A stretch of DNA of 64,000 nt, taken from the NCBI GenBank assembly GCA_963580285.1, contig OY757024.1, positions 123,504,045 through 123,568,044 of the forward strand. The letters run 5' to 3'. Position numbers and translations under genes: made by a program. Positions 10,921 through 22,147 of this stretch are shown here, piece by piece. Each line of letters starts with the position of its first letter. The stretch's first letter is position 1. Source of the DNA: Lucinisca nassula. Lineage: Eukaryota; Mollusca; Bivalvia; Lucinida; Lucinidae. The notes under the pieces are model-generated. The model searched no databases. It was not told the origin of the DNA and was given only the letters and a program-made list of their open reading frames with translations.

Positions 10921-11705
10921 TCTACTTTAAAACACTTCTGCAACAAGGCCTATTGGAACCCGAATTCTATGGTGACTTAGTATATAAATTTAGGAAAATA
11001 CATGCCTGTAATGACTTTAGTACCCAATTTCGTAAAATCTTTAGTCGATATATAAAGATTGGGTACAACATAAATGTTATAAAACAGACTGCATGCATGG
11101 TGGTTAACCCAATCACCGTTGGCAACTTTGCTTCCCTCTTTGATTGCACACCGGTGGGTCGGGCCTAAGATTATAAGACGGTTCCAGCGTAAAAAACATA
11201 AATGGAATTTTATTTTATTTTAGTATTCTATATGTTAGTTGGCTCCTGATGCTCCGTCTTTGGTCGGGCCACTCGGAGTCTAATTGTTGGTTTTCTTTTG
11301 CTCCAGCATGTAAAATCGATTTTAGCCCCCGCCCTCCCCCGCAAATCCCAGAGACTTCTACAGATATATCAATAGCCAGAAGAAAGACAGGCAAGGTATT
11401 CCGCCCTTAATAGACAGGCTAGGTATGCCGCCCCTTAATCCTTTGGTCGGGCCCATCGGAGTCTAACTGTTGGTTTTCTTTTGCTCCAGCAATTCTGTTG
11501 TTGTATGCTGTCGAGTCCTCAACCTTGTTTCATCTCTAGTTTTTTTATTTGTATGTTCTCGGAGATGTTACACTGATGAGTTAGGAAACCTTCATGTAGA
11601 CTAAACAAAATTAGTGTATACCACGACAGAGGTAAGGGCGAGAATTATGGCCATGTAAAATCGATTTAAATGTATCGATTCCTGATCTTTATTTTACTTC
11701 TACTT
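10921..11705 (+). mobile_element. Penelope-like copies 3 and 4, tandem truncated fragments
   Basis: Directly after the tail of copy 2 the C-terminal RT frame restarts (LLQQGLLEPEFYGDLVYKFR, VVNPITVGNFASLF; 10926-11168). Two incomplete tails follow, broken by about 100 bp of unrelated sequence (11340-11435), and end TTTTACTTCTACTTT at about 11705. Head-to-tail truncated units are the pseudo-LTR arrangement described for Penelope-like elements. Confidence 0.72.
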
Positions 11706-11939
11706 TGAGGAAGCATTTACCAGGAATTCAGTCTTGACCTCCTCCACGTAGGTCTTGAATCCTTCCAAATTTGCTTTCCTATACAGAAAAACTGGACCTG
11801 TGTACCTGCCGCGATTCAGCGGGCTTGGTAAGGACTTCAGATATGACCATGTCGTGGTCAGCTTTACCAGGGAGCACCTGGATTTCCTTAACCAAGGTAT
11901 AATAAGTGGTCAAAAATAGATCATATATATCCCCCTCCC

Positions 11940-12034
<95 letters not shown>

Positions 12035-12140
12035 GTAGGCTGGGTAACAACTTGAACCAAGTGTTACAGTCATCAATCAATGATATGAAATCTTCATAGA
12101 GTCTGAGAAAGTTACATCCAGGTTTGATTTCAAGGACAAA
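11706..12140 (-). pseudogene. LINE endonuclease fragment split by a CA microsatellite
   Basis: The minus-strand frames contain VQVVTQPTS, then DLFLTTYYTLVKEIQVLPGK, ADHDMVISE and RKANLEGFKTYVEEVKTEFL. This is the end of an apurinic-type endonuclease (QPTR..ILDLF...GxxDHxxV) and the linker of Jockey/CR1-group ORF2. An 92-base CA tract lies inside the reading frame between QPTS and DLF, and the 3' part is shifted by one base. It is an isolated remnant with no RT attached. Confidence 0.72.
11940..12032. repeat. (CA)n microsatellite
   Basis: About 46 uninterrupted CA units (TG on the minus strand). The VCVCVC frames across it are not proteins. Confidence 0.97.
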
Positions 12141-12158
12141 GTCATTGTTCCGACTTAA

Positions 12159-12401
12159 GGGGAATGGGTACACCTTCAGGAGAGGCAACTCCTGCAAAAG
12201 TATTTTTGTCTCCCATGTCAATAGAGGTCAACTCTTAAAAGAAAGAATTTGCTCCAGAGGCTCCAGAGGAGCAAATTCTTTCCTTTAAGAGTTGACCCCT
12301 TTTTCAGTGGGACAGGGCTTATAGAAAAGCGAACAGGAAGTCCCGAAAGTTGTCTCCCTTTGAAAAATGGCGGAAAGATATGCCAGGTGTTCCCGTTCCC
12401 C
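12159..12401. mobile_element. TTAA-flanked MITE, GGGGAAYGGG ends, copy 1
   Basis: TTAA lies on both sides (12155-12158 and 12402-12405), with inverted ends GGGGAATGGG and CCCGTTCCCC. The interior holds GTATTTTTGTCTCCCATGTC and a small hairpin, AAAGAATTTGCTCC/GGAGCAAATTCTTT, at 12243-12281. TTAA target duplication suggests piggyBac-type mobilisation. Sister copies are at 34240 and 41636. Confidence 0.75.
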
Positions 12402-12405
12402 TTAA

Positions 12406-12674
12406 AGTGGGGTTTTCAAGGATGTTCATTACACGGACCTGTTAACGTGATGTTGCGTCATGACAGCATGGGATACAAAGTTTGAGGTTTCTAGATTTAA
12501 TAATTTCTGTGAAACTTTTAACAAAAATATTTTAACAATGGCCCATGCATATGGAAAGTAGAAATGTAGAATGAAAGAACAAATGATTGAATAAGCCTAT
12601 TATCTCTTGCACAATATAAGTCTCCATCATTGCATAGTGTACCAAGTTTGAGGCTTCTAACAATAATAGGTCCT
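12406..12674. other. Degenerate tandem-repeat DNA, no gene
   Basis: Carries the phrase CAAGTTTGAGGTTTCTA / CAAGTTTGAGGCTTCTA and a TGCACAATATAAG motif, both repeated after the SINE at 13010-13450. It is probably an old tandem-repeat element. Confidence 0.5.
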
Positions 12675-12686
12675 GAGAAACAAATG

Positions 12687-12983
12687 TTTGTTTGTTTGTT
12701 TGTATTGGGGGTTTAACGACTCTGTCAACACTTTTTAGGTCAGTTTACCTATCCACACTTTCCTGGGCAGGCTTATACGTAAGCGGTTAACCAATACAGT
12801 GCACATTCTTTCGCTAGAAACTGACAACTGCCCTTCTTGAATCAGCGGAAGGGAGAGAATGACTGTCAGAAAGATTTCATGACCAATCTCCACGAAAGAA
12901 TGTTGCCGACCCCGGCAGGTTTTGAACCCGCGTCCTCCTGATCACCAGTCAGACGCGCATCCGACTGAGCTACCGAGGCCGGC
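12687..12983 (-). mobile_element. tRNA-derived SINE family A with 12-bp target duplication
   Basis: The minus-strand head GCCGGCCTCGGTAGCTCAGT CGG is tRNA-like (A-box), with a B-box-like GGTTCAAAACC at about 12928-12938. The tail ends GTCGTTAAACCCCCAATAC followed by (AAAC)n. The perfect 12-bp duplication GAGAAACAAATG (12675-12686 and 12984-12995) fixes the borders. Confidence 0.9.
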
Positions 12984-13124
12984 GAGAAACAAATGAAAAA
13001 AATAAGTTGAGAAAGCCCATTGTTTCTTACACAATATAAGTTAACATTATTGGCAAAGTTTATAGTTCCTGGGAAATCTTTGACGAAAAATTCAATATTG
13101 GCCTATATAGAGAGAAAAGAAGAA

Positions 13125-13350
13125 TGAAAGTACACATCACGTGAACAAGTCCGTAAAATGAAGACCCCACTAAACCCCACTTTATATAGAGAAAGCTGAG
13201 GTTTACGGGGTCTTCATTATTTTTCTTATTTCTGCTCCAATACATAGGTTGTACCTATGTTATGAGCATTTTTAAGAAAACATTGACATATTTTCACCAG
13301 AAAAGCAGCCATTTTGGAGATGTGAAAAATGCACTATGTCGTACGGATGA
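13125..13350. mobile_element. GCCTCA-palindrome MITE, deleted copy
   Basis: Shares ATCACGTGAACAAGTCCGTA, AACCCCACTTTATATAGAGA, ATTTTTCTTATTTCTGCTCC and CATTTTGGAGATGTGAAAA with the complete copies at 32335 and 38400. The central palindrome is reduced to TAGGTTGTACCTA. Confidence 0.65.
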
Positions 13351-13489
13351 GTTATGGTAATGAGATGCACAAAAAGGCTGAGAAAGTTCATTGTCTATTT
13401 CGCAATATGTAATCATTACTGCTTTGCATACCAGGTTTGAGACATCTAGCTGTTTGGGGGCTTTCGACTTTGACCTAGAGCCCCAGACC

Positions 13490-14865
13490 AAAAAAGTCGA
13501 ACCTGCTTGAGATATCATCATACCGAAGATGTGTGTGAGTTATATTAAAAGTCATCAATAAATATACGCACTAGAGTGATGACAGTGTTTTTCTAAAATA
13601 GTCACATTGTCCTTGACCTTGAGCCCATGAATCTGGAAGTCAAACTCACTCGAGATATCATCATACCAAACATGTGTGTAATGTTATCTTAAAATCCACC
13701 AATAAATGTAGACGCTAGAGCAATGACAAAGTTTTTTATCTAAAAATAGCCGGAGTGACCTTCACCTTCAGCTCCAGGCCCTGAAAGTCGAACTTGCTTG
13801 AGATATCATCATACCGGACATTTATGTGAAGTTATATTAAAATCCATCAATAAATGAAGGCGCCAGAGCGATAAAACCAGCGACAGTGACCTTGACCTTG
13901 TTTCCAGGACCCGGAAAGTCAAATTCGCTCGAGGTATCATCATACCCAACATTTGTGTGAAGTTATATTAAAATCTATTGATAAATAAAGGCGCTAGAGA
14001 GATGACAAAGTTTTTCTAAAAATAGTCACAGTGACCTTTACCTTGAGCCTCAGACTCTGAAAGTCAAAATTCGCTCGAGATATCATCATACTTAACATTT
14101 GTGTGAAGTTATATTAAAATCCATTGATAAATATAGGCGCTAGAGTGATTACATTTTTTTAATATAGCCACAGTGACCTTGATCTTGAGGCCATGACCTT
14201 GAAAGTAAACTCGCTCGAGATATTATCATAAGGAACATTTGTGGGAAGTTATATTAATATCTGTCAATAAATTTAGGCACTAGAGCGATGACAAAGTTTT
14301 CTAAAGATAGCCATAGTGACCTTGACCTTGAGACCATGACCATGGCGGATTTTACCCGAAATCGAACTTGACCTGCATTTTATGGTAATATACCTGTGTA
14401 TGAAATTTGAATCCAATCCATCGAGGTTTTCAAAAGATATCGCACGTTAACCATCCATTTTTTAAGTAAAAAAAAGTTTTAAAAGGGCCATAATTCTCAT
14501 AATAATTGGCGGATTTTACTCGAAATTGAACTTGTCCTGTATCTTATGATAATATACCTGTGTGTAAAATATGAATCCAACCCATCAAGGTTTTCAAAAG
14601 ATATCGCACGGAAAACATTTTTCATGTAAATATTAAGTCGAAAAAGGGCCATAACTCTCATAATAATTACGGGATTTTACCTGAAATCGAACTTGACCTG
14701 TATTTTATGATTGTATACCTGTATATGAGATTTGAACCCAATCCACCAATTATTTCTAAAGATATCGCACGGAAACCATTGGAAGGGACGTATTGGATGT
14801 GCGTACGGACAATGGTGATACTATATGCCCCCACACCCCATTTGAAAATGGCAGGGATATAAAAA
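13490..14865 (+). repeat. Two successive tandem-repeat blocks of a Helitron-like element
   Basis: Six diverged units of about 140 bp (13490-14345) carry CGAGATATCATCATACC, GTGACCTTGACCTTGAG and AATAAATxxAGGCGCTAGAG. Three units of about 165 bp (14345-14800) follow, with GCGGATTTTACCCGAAATCG, TTGACCTG and AAAGATATCGCACG. A short ACGGAC tract and a TATGCCCCC...GGGATATAA end come next. No protein-coding frame. Confidence 0.6.
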
Positions 14866-15036
14866 TGGACAATGCAAGAAACTGTGACAGCCATTTCTAG
14901 CTTTGCTGTCAAACAATTACTACCAATGCGTGTGCTTCACTTGTAAACAAAATTACAAGATTCAGGGACATAACCTTTAAAGATATAATCCGGCAATTAA
15001 CAGAAAAACGGACATATGTGAAACAGTACGCTTTCC

Positions 15037-15067
<31 letters not shown>

Positions 15068-15492
15068 ACTTACACACACATCCCACACACACACTTTTTT
15101 TTGCAAAAGAGGAGGTAAAACTAGATCAAAACTCTAAAAACTACATAGACACACATCTTCATATTTTAGCAGGAAACCCTGCAACATTTCCCCAGACTAA
15201 AAATCTGATCAGAAGTGTTGGAGGGGATGGACACAGTCACACAAGCTTTGAAAATGGAAATTATTAATTATGTCAAAAGGGTCATCACTCCACAAAGTAT
15301 GATCCGATCAACAACCAAAAATCTCATACTGTACATATCTTAATTTACCTGCCAATATACGTATCCCCGAATGGGGAATACGATAAATTTCAAATTAAGT
15401 TGGGTCAAAGCCCCTTTCTTTGAGTCGTTATTACTGTTTGGTCACACCCTGTAGCCTTGCGAGGGTCTCGATCTTTTAGTAGTTTCAGTATT
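14866..15492. other. No gene; simple-sequence tracts
   Basis: Contains a C run of about 17 bases followed by CA repeats (about 15035-15095) and a short palindrome, GTATCCCCgaatGGGGAATAC, at 15361-15382. Nothing else is recognised. Confidence 0.6.
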
Positions 15493-16260
15493 GCACGACC
15501 CGCAGAAAAGCAACCGACCGAAGTCGGTTGATTTCTAAGAGTGCCCTAAAATCACCGTGTCATTCTGTCATTCGGTCAGTCTGTCAGTCTGTCCGTCCGT
15601 AACCCGTTTGTGAAAATTGGTGATAGTGACATAACCGCTTGGAATATTTAAACAATTTTTGGCATACTGATAGATATCAATGAGATCTAACCAATGAACT
15701 TGTGAAATATTACATTCCATTTAGTATAGCCTCGCCGAGGCGAAAAATGTGAAAATTTTCGAACTGCTTCTCCTCGGAAACCGTTGGACCGATTGAAGTC
15801 AAATTTCATTAGGAGCCTCTATGGGATGGGGGAAACCAAAATTTGCTCATGGGGTCCAGGTCACATGACCAAAATGGCCGCCAAGCCATACATGGTAAAA
15901 ACCCTTCAAAAATAGTCTTCTCCAGAACCACTGGGCAGATTTCCACGAAACTTGATAAATAGCATCTGGGGCGTAGGCCCATCATAAATTGCTATAATGG
16001 TGACCCTGGGTTGACCTTGACCTTCTTTGTGCCTAGGTCAAACTTTGACACATATGCTTTTGAATTGGAAAAATGAGAATGCATTTTATCCTGCAAACGA
16101 TTCAGAATACAGTACTAAAGTATTAGATATATTTTTGCTCCTTACGATAAGGCGCATTTCTTGGGGGAACCGTTTTAGGCCCAGGTCACATGACCAAAAT
16201 GGCCGCCATACCCATATATGGTAACATTCATAAAGCTAAAAGCATCCGGCGGGTCGTGCA
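15493..16260 (-). mobile_element. Helitron-like tandem element, GCACGACCCGC ends
   Basis: In minus orientation it runs from GCACGACCCGCCGG (plus 16247-16260) through diverged units containing GGTCACATGACCAAAATGG (plus 15870 and 16185). A TACGGACGGACAGACTGACA tract (plus 15570-15602) follows, then a hairpin CAACCGACTTCGGTCGGTTG (plus 15511-15530) and GCGGGTCGTGC. The order core, ACGG tract, hairpin matches the other families in the window. Confidence 0.6.
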
Positions 16261-16261
16261 C

Positions 16262-16840
16262 TTCAGCTGAAGCACTGGTTATTATTGCATTAGTCTGACT
16301 GTTGATCAGGTCTCGGGTTCGATATCTGCAAGTCAGCAGCATTCTTTCGTAGAGATTGATCATGAAATCTTTTCTATGGTCATTCTCTACCTCCAGCTGA
16401 TCCAAAACGGGCACTTGTCAGTTTTTGACGAAAGAATGTGCACTGCACTGGTTAACCGCTTACGTATAATATAGAATTAGAGGCAACGATCAGGAATCGA
16501 TATAATTAACTCCCCACAGCTCCCATCAGAGACACCAAAGGGAAAGAAACACAAACATTAAACAACAGACCCCAATGGAAACATCAACAGCGGAAAGCCA
16601 GAAGGTCAGTTACTTTCCCACAAAACGGCCAATAGGCTATCCAAGATAAAAATATAAGCGACACAAACACCCGAAGACAAACCATAACAAAAACAAACCA
16701 CGACAAGTGAACCGCATTGGAACGGTCAGCAGAAACGAATTCCACTGGGTGGCTATAAGCCTGCCCAGGAAAAAAGTGGATAGGTAACTTGACCAGCTCA
16801 ATATGACCTAAATAGTGTTGACAATGCCATTAACTCCAAA
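16262..16840 (+). mobile_element. SINE family A, degenerate, split by a Penelope-like fragment
   Basis: Plus-strand tRNA-like head with B-box-like GGGTTCGATATC (16315-16326), body GATCATGAAATC...GGTTAACCGCTTACGTATAA, then interruption at 16470-16754, and resumption AAGCCTGCCCAGG to TTGACAATGCCATTAACTCC. Confidence 0.7.
16470..16754 (-). mobile_element. Penelope-like 3' fragment inserted in SINE A
   Basis: The minus strand reads the Penelope-like tail (TTTGTGGGAAAGTAACTG, CCTTTGGTGTCTCTGATGGG, GATTCCTGATCGTTGCCT), 5' truncated. TATAA occurs on both sides, consistent with a 5-bp target duplication in the SINE's ACGTATAAGCC. Confidence 0.7.
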
Positions 16841-16845
16841 ACAAA

Positions 16846-17080
16846 CATAATTGTAATATAAGACATTCGAGAGACACGACTGAGGGTCTCATTGAGTGTT
16901 TGAGATGGATTAAGTTTGTCATCATTCACAAGGTCTTGTAATGCATATGTGAGAGCTGATTAAGTTTCAGCGATGTTTTGTTTACGAAAGTGGCAGCTAA
17001 GCTGTCACCAGTTTTGGTGCAAGCTTTCTCTATTTTATGCTCGGTAACTTTTCACCGAATAGTTGGCCATTAATCCACAT
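16846..17080. other. No gene recognised
   Basis: AT-rich, no shared repeat identified. Confidence 0.5.
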
Positions 17081-17390
17081 TACGAAAACACACCTTTACT
17101 AATATATTGTAACTTTTACCGCCGAAAAAGGGAAATTTTAAGACAAAAATTGTGATATTTTTATTATTTCTGCTCAACTATATGGATTGTGGGTACTCGT
17201 TAGAACCGCCTCATCGAGGCGGTTATGGGTACATCTAACGGGTACCCACAATCTATAGTTTAGAGCAGGACTAAGAAAAATAATGTTAACTCCTGTAAAC
17301 CCCAGTTTTACCATATAAAAGTGGGATTCAAGGGGGTCAAAATTATATAGGGGTGTTTTCCTGATGAAATACATAGCGTAATTAAGCACC
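17081..17390. mobile_element. GCCTCA-palindrome MITE
   Basis: The central palindrome (about 17165-17270) is GATTGTGGGTACTCGTTAGA, ACCGCCTCATCGAGGCGGTT and GGTACCCACAATC, between AAATTTTAAGACAAAAAT and CTGTAAACCCCAGTTTTACC. The frame at 17174-17389 is an accident of the repeat. Confidence 0.8.
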
Positions 17391-17663
17391 GGAAGATCGA
17401 AGAAAAGTTTACACCATAGTTTAACTGATCTTCATTACTGGAGTAAATGCACTATCCGTTTCCGTTGCGAGTTGGGGTGTAATGTTTCCTTCATTAAATC
17501 GGTGTTACATTTCACCAGTAATTAAAACTGACTACACCACCGTGGACATTTACAATAAGTAGTATTTTTTTCATTGGCATAGAACTTATCATACTCTGAT
17601 ACCCCTTTTAAAGGGTATCATTTACCATTTTTCATTGGTAATATTGGAGCTTCCGTAAAATTA

Positions 17664-18700
17664 GAGTTTATTTCGCAATTAATTCGATCTGCCAGAGTGC
17701 CTAGTCATGTAACTGACTTCAACACTTGTAATGGATTGTTAACTGCTTAACTTCGTATGCAGGGTTATCGGTATCATAAACTACGCAAAGTCATTTCGGG
17801 ATTTTATGGGCGTCATTCCGAATTGGTTTCGGGGTTCAGTGTTGGGTTTGGATCTCTTCTGCAGCAGGGTCTGTCGGAGCCCAAGTTTTGTGGTGACTTA
17901 GTATATAAATTTAGAAAAATATATAAATGCAAAGACCCAATTTCGTAAAATCATTCTTCGATATAAAAAGATAGGATACAGCATAAATGTTATACGGCGG
18001 ACTGCCTGCATGGTGGTTAACCCAATCACGCTTGACAACTTTGCGTCCCTCTTTAATTGCAAGCCTGTGGGTCAGGCCTCACATTCTATGACGGTTCCAG
18101 CGTAAAGGCTTACTGAGAATTTGAGAGTTTCTAATTTTATGTAATATTGGTTGGTGCCTGATGCTCTGTCTCTGGTCGGGCCCATCGGAGTCTAACTGTT
18201 GGTCTTCTTTTGCTCCAGCAATTCAGTGGTTTCTTGCTGTCGAGTCCTCACCATTGATTCATCTCTGTCGTTGTTTGATTTTTGTGTTCACGGAGATGTC
18301 GCATTGATGAGTTAGGAGGCCTTCACGCGGACTGAACAAATTATTTGTCTAAATCGCGTCGGAAATAAGGACGAGGATTGTGGCCACGTAAAATCGATTT
18401 AAGCCCACCAGTGGAATTCGTTTTACCGACCGTTCCAATGCGGTTCTTCTGTCGCGGTTTATTTTTGTTATGGTTTGTCTTTGACTGTGTGTATCGCTTA
18501 TATTATTTCGTTTTGGATAGCCAATTGGCCATTTTGTGGGAGAGCGACTGTCCTTTTTGGCTTTCCGCTATTAATATTTCCATTAGGATCTAGTTGTTTC
18601 ATGTTTGTGCTTCTTTCTCTTTGGTGTCTCTGATGGGAGCTGTGGGTTAATTGTATCGATTCCTGATCATTGCCTTCACTTCTATTTTGTATAGATTCTT
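17664..18700 (+). pseudogene. Penelope-like element copy 5, RT C-terminus plus 3' tail
   Basis: Frames ISQLIRSARVPSHVTDFNT-like, GYRYHKLRKVISGFYGRHSE, LLQQGLSEPKFCGDLVYKFR and VVNPITLDNFASLFNC are interrupted by stops and shifts (for example near 17749 and 17935). A full 3' tail of a variant subfamily follows, ending GATCATTGCCTTCACTTCTA. RT catalytic motifs are absent, so it is 5' truncated. Confidence 0.72.
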
Positions 18701-19490
18701 TTTTTAAACAGACGTTGTGTTTATACTGAAATACGTACCTCATTTTAATCTCATTTCGCGGGATTTTCATTACGCATGAAACAAACCTATTAACAATATC
18801 AAAAATTATATAATTTGTATGTTTATGTCGTTTTACACTATATAACACGAAAGAGAAATGAAATGACCTTATGTCGTACATATAACGTATCTTATACGAC
18901 CAGTTACACGATTCGACAAAAAAACGAGAGGTCACTTCTTGACCTTGGACCAAGGTTACTCGGATATCAAAGTTAAAACATAATATTCATTAAAAACTGC
19001 TGGGCAAATAGAAGTCAAATTTCATATGAAGCTTTTATGGGATAAAAGAAATGAATTTTATTCAGCTGCTCCATGTCACATGACCAAGATGGCGAACATG
19101 ACATATATGGTAAAAATTAAAAAAAAAAAAACAACTTTTTTTCTCTGGAACAAGTGGGCAAATTGCCTTGAAACTATGAACGTAGCATTGAAGACTCCGG
19201 CCCTTGGTAAGCAAGCAGCCAAAGCTCAATGATCGCTCACCTGAGTCACTGATATAATTGGCCAAGTAGCACTGAAGAAAAAAATCTCTTCAGCATTATA
19301 CCATACATGAGGGGCAGCCATCTTGGTCATCTGAACAGGACCATTTTAACAAAACTTTCATTCCCCACTTCCCTGAAAGCTGCATAACAAATTTAATAGG
19401 AACTGGCCAAGGATTTTCAGAAGATAAAGTAGAAAAAAGTAACTTTTCATGAGTAAAGTAATTTACTCCAACCATCAAAGACACCAAAGG
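18701..19490. other. No gene; remains of a tandem-repeat element
   Basis: From about 18930 to 19300 there are phrases shared with 15760-16240 (GTCACATGACCAAGATGGCG, ACATATATGGTAAAA), an A-run and TTGACCTTGG. A short internal Penelope-like piece (CATCAAAGACACCAAAGG) lies at 19473-19490. Frames here have no recognisable product. Confidence 0.5.
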
Positions 19491-19506
19491 TCATTTTTGA
19501 TATTGA

Positions 19507-20181
19507 TTTGATTTATGATATTGATATTGATTTTGATAAAGCAGAAGTAAAACAAAGATCAGGAATCGATACAATTAACTTACTCTACCCATCAAAGACA
19601 CCAAAGGGAAAGAAGCACAAACATGAAGCGATCGGATCATAATGGAAACCTAAACAAAGGAAGGCCATATGGACAGTTACTTTCCCACATAATGGCCATC
19701 CAAAATAAAAAGACACAAGTGATACACAGTAAGTAACAAAAAACAACATAAATAAACCGCCACAGAAGAACCGCCTTGGAACGGTCAGAGGAAAGATTTC
19801 CACTGGGGGGGGGGGGGCTTAAATCGATTTTACGTGGCCACAACCCTCGCCCTTACTTCCGTCGCGATATAGACAAATAATTTGTTCAGTCCGCATGAAG
19901 GCCTCCTAACTCATCAGTACAACACCCCCGTGAACACAAATAATCAAAGAACCACAGAGGTGAGACAACGGTGATGACTCGACAGCAAGAAACCACTGAA
20001 ACGCTGGAGCAAAAGAAAACCAACAGCTATACTCCGATAGGCCCGACCAGAGACAGAGCATCAGGCACCAACCAACATTACCTTGAATTAGACCTCTCTA
20101 ATTCTCAATAAGCCTTTACGTTGGAACCGTCATTGAATCTGAGGCGTGACCCACCGGCGTGCAATTAATGAGGGAAGCAAG
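19507..20181 (-). mobile_element. Penelope-like 3' fragment with target duplication
   Basis: Minus-strand copy of the end of the RT frame and the full tail, followed by a simple tail of ATATCAAT-type repeats (plus 19507-19540). Flanks TCATTTTTGATATTGA (19491-19506) and TCATTTTTTATATTGA (20182-20197) match 15 of 16, giving a likely target duplication. Confidence 0.75.
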
Positions 20182-20197
20182 TCATTTTTTATATTGA

Positions 20198-21450
20198 CAC
20201 ATTCACTACTAGTGATCTTTGGCCAACATCAAAATGACCTCGACCACTGACATTTATATAAGACCTATTTTCAATTCATTAACTACAATTGTTTTGGATA
20301 AATGCATTGTCTAACCTTTCCCCATACATAAACCTTATGATATTGCAATAATAACGGTCATGGCCAACCCAGGATCATCATTTATATAATTTGTGTAAGG
20401 ATCAAGTGCCTTTTGCTGTCTGCTAAGTTTCGAGGTCATCTGACTTATGGTTCTGAAGAAGAAATTTTTTAAAGGGTTTTTAGCTTATATGAGCATGGCG
20501 ACCATCTTGGTCAATTATATAAGCTTTACTTCTTGTGAGGCAAAGATGTTCTACATAAAATTAAGCTTCCTTTGGCTCAGTGGTTTATGAGGAAAAGATG
20601 GTTGAAATTCTGATAGTCATTTAATCCTTTTGACCTTGAGCCAAGATCATTGGATGACCTTGACCTTTGACATTAATAGAGGAACATTTAAGACCTATTT
20701 TCTTTCAATAAACTAAAATTGTGTTTGATAAAACACTTTTTTACCTTTTTCCCACTAAAATGTAATTGGGACCAATTTTTACCATGCCGTAAAATATCTC
20801 CAGGTCAACCCAGGGTCATCATTTAAACAAATTTCATTGAATGACATTGGCCTTTGACATTTATAGAGGTTCATATAAGTCCAGTTTTCATTTCATAAAC
20901 TGTGATTGAATTGCATACAAACACAATTTTACCCTTTTCCCATTCAAATGCCTTAGGTACCAAATTTGACTTTGCCGTAAAATAGCTTTACATAACTCCT
21001 GTGGAGCTCAACTCCTTTTTGTTCTCTGCCAAGTTTCAAGGTCATCTTACCATAACGTAGCTACATAGGCATGTGATTTTGATGGTCCAAATAGTGTTGA
21101 CACATTGTAAAATGATGCATCTTTTAATTACATGAATACATTAATAGTTGAAATGACGTTGAGGAGTAGTAAGAACTGCATATGTCCAACAGGCTGTTGA
21201 ATGGGTAATAAATGTATTTAGGGTTATGTTGATTGGGTTATTAAACATTATAAGCTTTTACAGTTAGAAATTGACACGTTTCTCCTTTCAACATATATTA
21301 ATATCCATAATTTGTAGAAATGCAGTATGTACTTGAAAGCCACATTATACATAGAGATATTTACATTGGAGCCTGTTCAAAACCATTGACACTTCGAATT
21401 TTCCTTTCAGTTATGCACTACGTAGAAAACATGTGCTCTTACTCAAACTA
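20198..21450. repeat. Degenerate tandem repeat with CCTTTGACATTxATA motif; then unassigned DNA
   Basis: Units of roughly 200-230 bp (20210-21060) share GACCTTTGACATTTATAxAGG, TTTCATTTCATAAACT and AATTTxACCTTTTCCCA. From 21070 to 21450 nothing is recognised. Confidence 0.5.
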
Positions 21451-21616
21451 GAGAAGCCGTGGTGTAGTGGTTAGGCTACTCGGCTTGTAAACCTGCAGGG
21501 GTCGCAGGATCGATCCCGAGCTTCTCCAGACTTTCTGATGAGTCTTTAAACCGAGTTCCCGTCTCCGTATGACTTAAGCTTTGGTGGGACGTAAAACTCA
21601 AACACTCACTCACTCA
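21451..21616 (+). mobile_element. tRNA-derived SINE family B
   Basis: The head GAAGCCGTGGTGTAGTGGTT and AGGCTACTCGGCTTGTAAAC hold an A-box-like segment. The B-box-like GGATCGATCCC is at about 21509, the body is CTTCTCCAGACTTTC, and the tail GTGGGACGTAAAACTCAAAC is followed by (ACTC)n. Other copies lie at 23865, 39851 and 40716. Confidence 0.85.
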
Positions 21617-22147
21617 TTATTCAATCTAGATTTGGTGGGAAAGCGAGTGCAAGCTTATATAAAAGCTAAAATGTATCTACAAAACGTCAATCATATGGGT
21701 GCATTTTTTCGTTTGTGCCAATCATATGGGCAGTTTGGCCAATGTTTAAGTACATAGTACGCTGCAGGTGTGGGTACAGGTGGCCAACAGATGATGAAAT
21801 ACCTTTAACATTTTAGTTAATGATAGACAATTGGTATAAACAAAAATTGTGTTAACGTGAGAACAAAAGACTGTGGAGTGCTTTAAATATATAAAACGTC
21901 CAGTTTGATCATGACAAATCAGTCAGGTTTTCAGTTATGTAGCAGTCGGGTTCTTGCTCTGTTCATTGTGTATATAGGGGATAGATCTATCCCTGAACAC
22001 TGCCTGTCTCAAAAAGTTTTCGATTTTGGTCAAACTTTTATTTGACTAAAATGTTTTCGATAAACATTAATAATTAAAAGGAGACCATTATACTTGGTCA
22101 GAAAAACAACAACAAAAAAAAAAACAACAACAACAACAACAAAAAAA
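21617..22147. other. No gene; A-rich end
   Basis: Nothing recognisable to about 22080; then A-rich (AAC)n sequence immediately before the array. Confidence 0.5.

Noticed and set aside
11779..12221. Two minus-strand frames of about 100 codons with long VCVC runs
   Set aside because: They are translations of the CA microsatellite; only the flanking LINE endonuclease pieces are meaningful.
18498..18953. 151-codon minus-strand frame
   Set aside because: Antisense of the Penelope-like non-coding tail; similar accidental frames occur at other tails (36597-36953).
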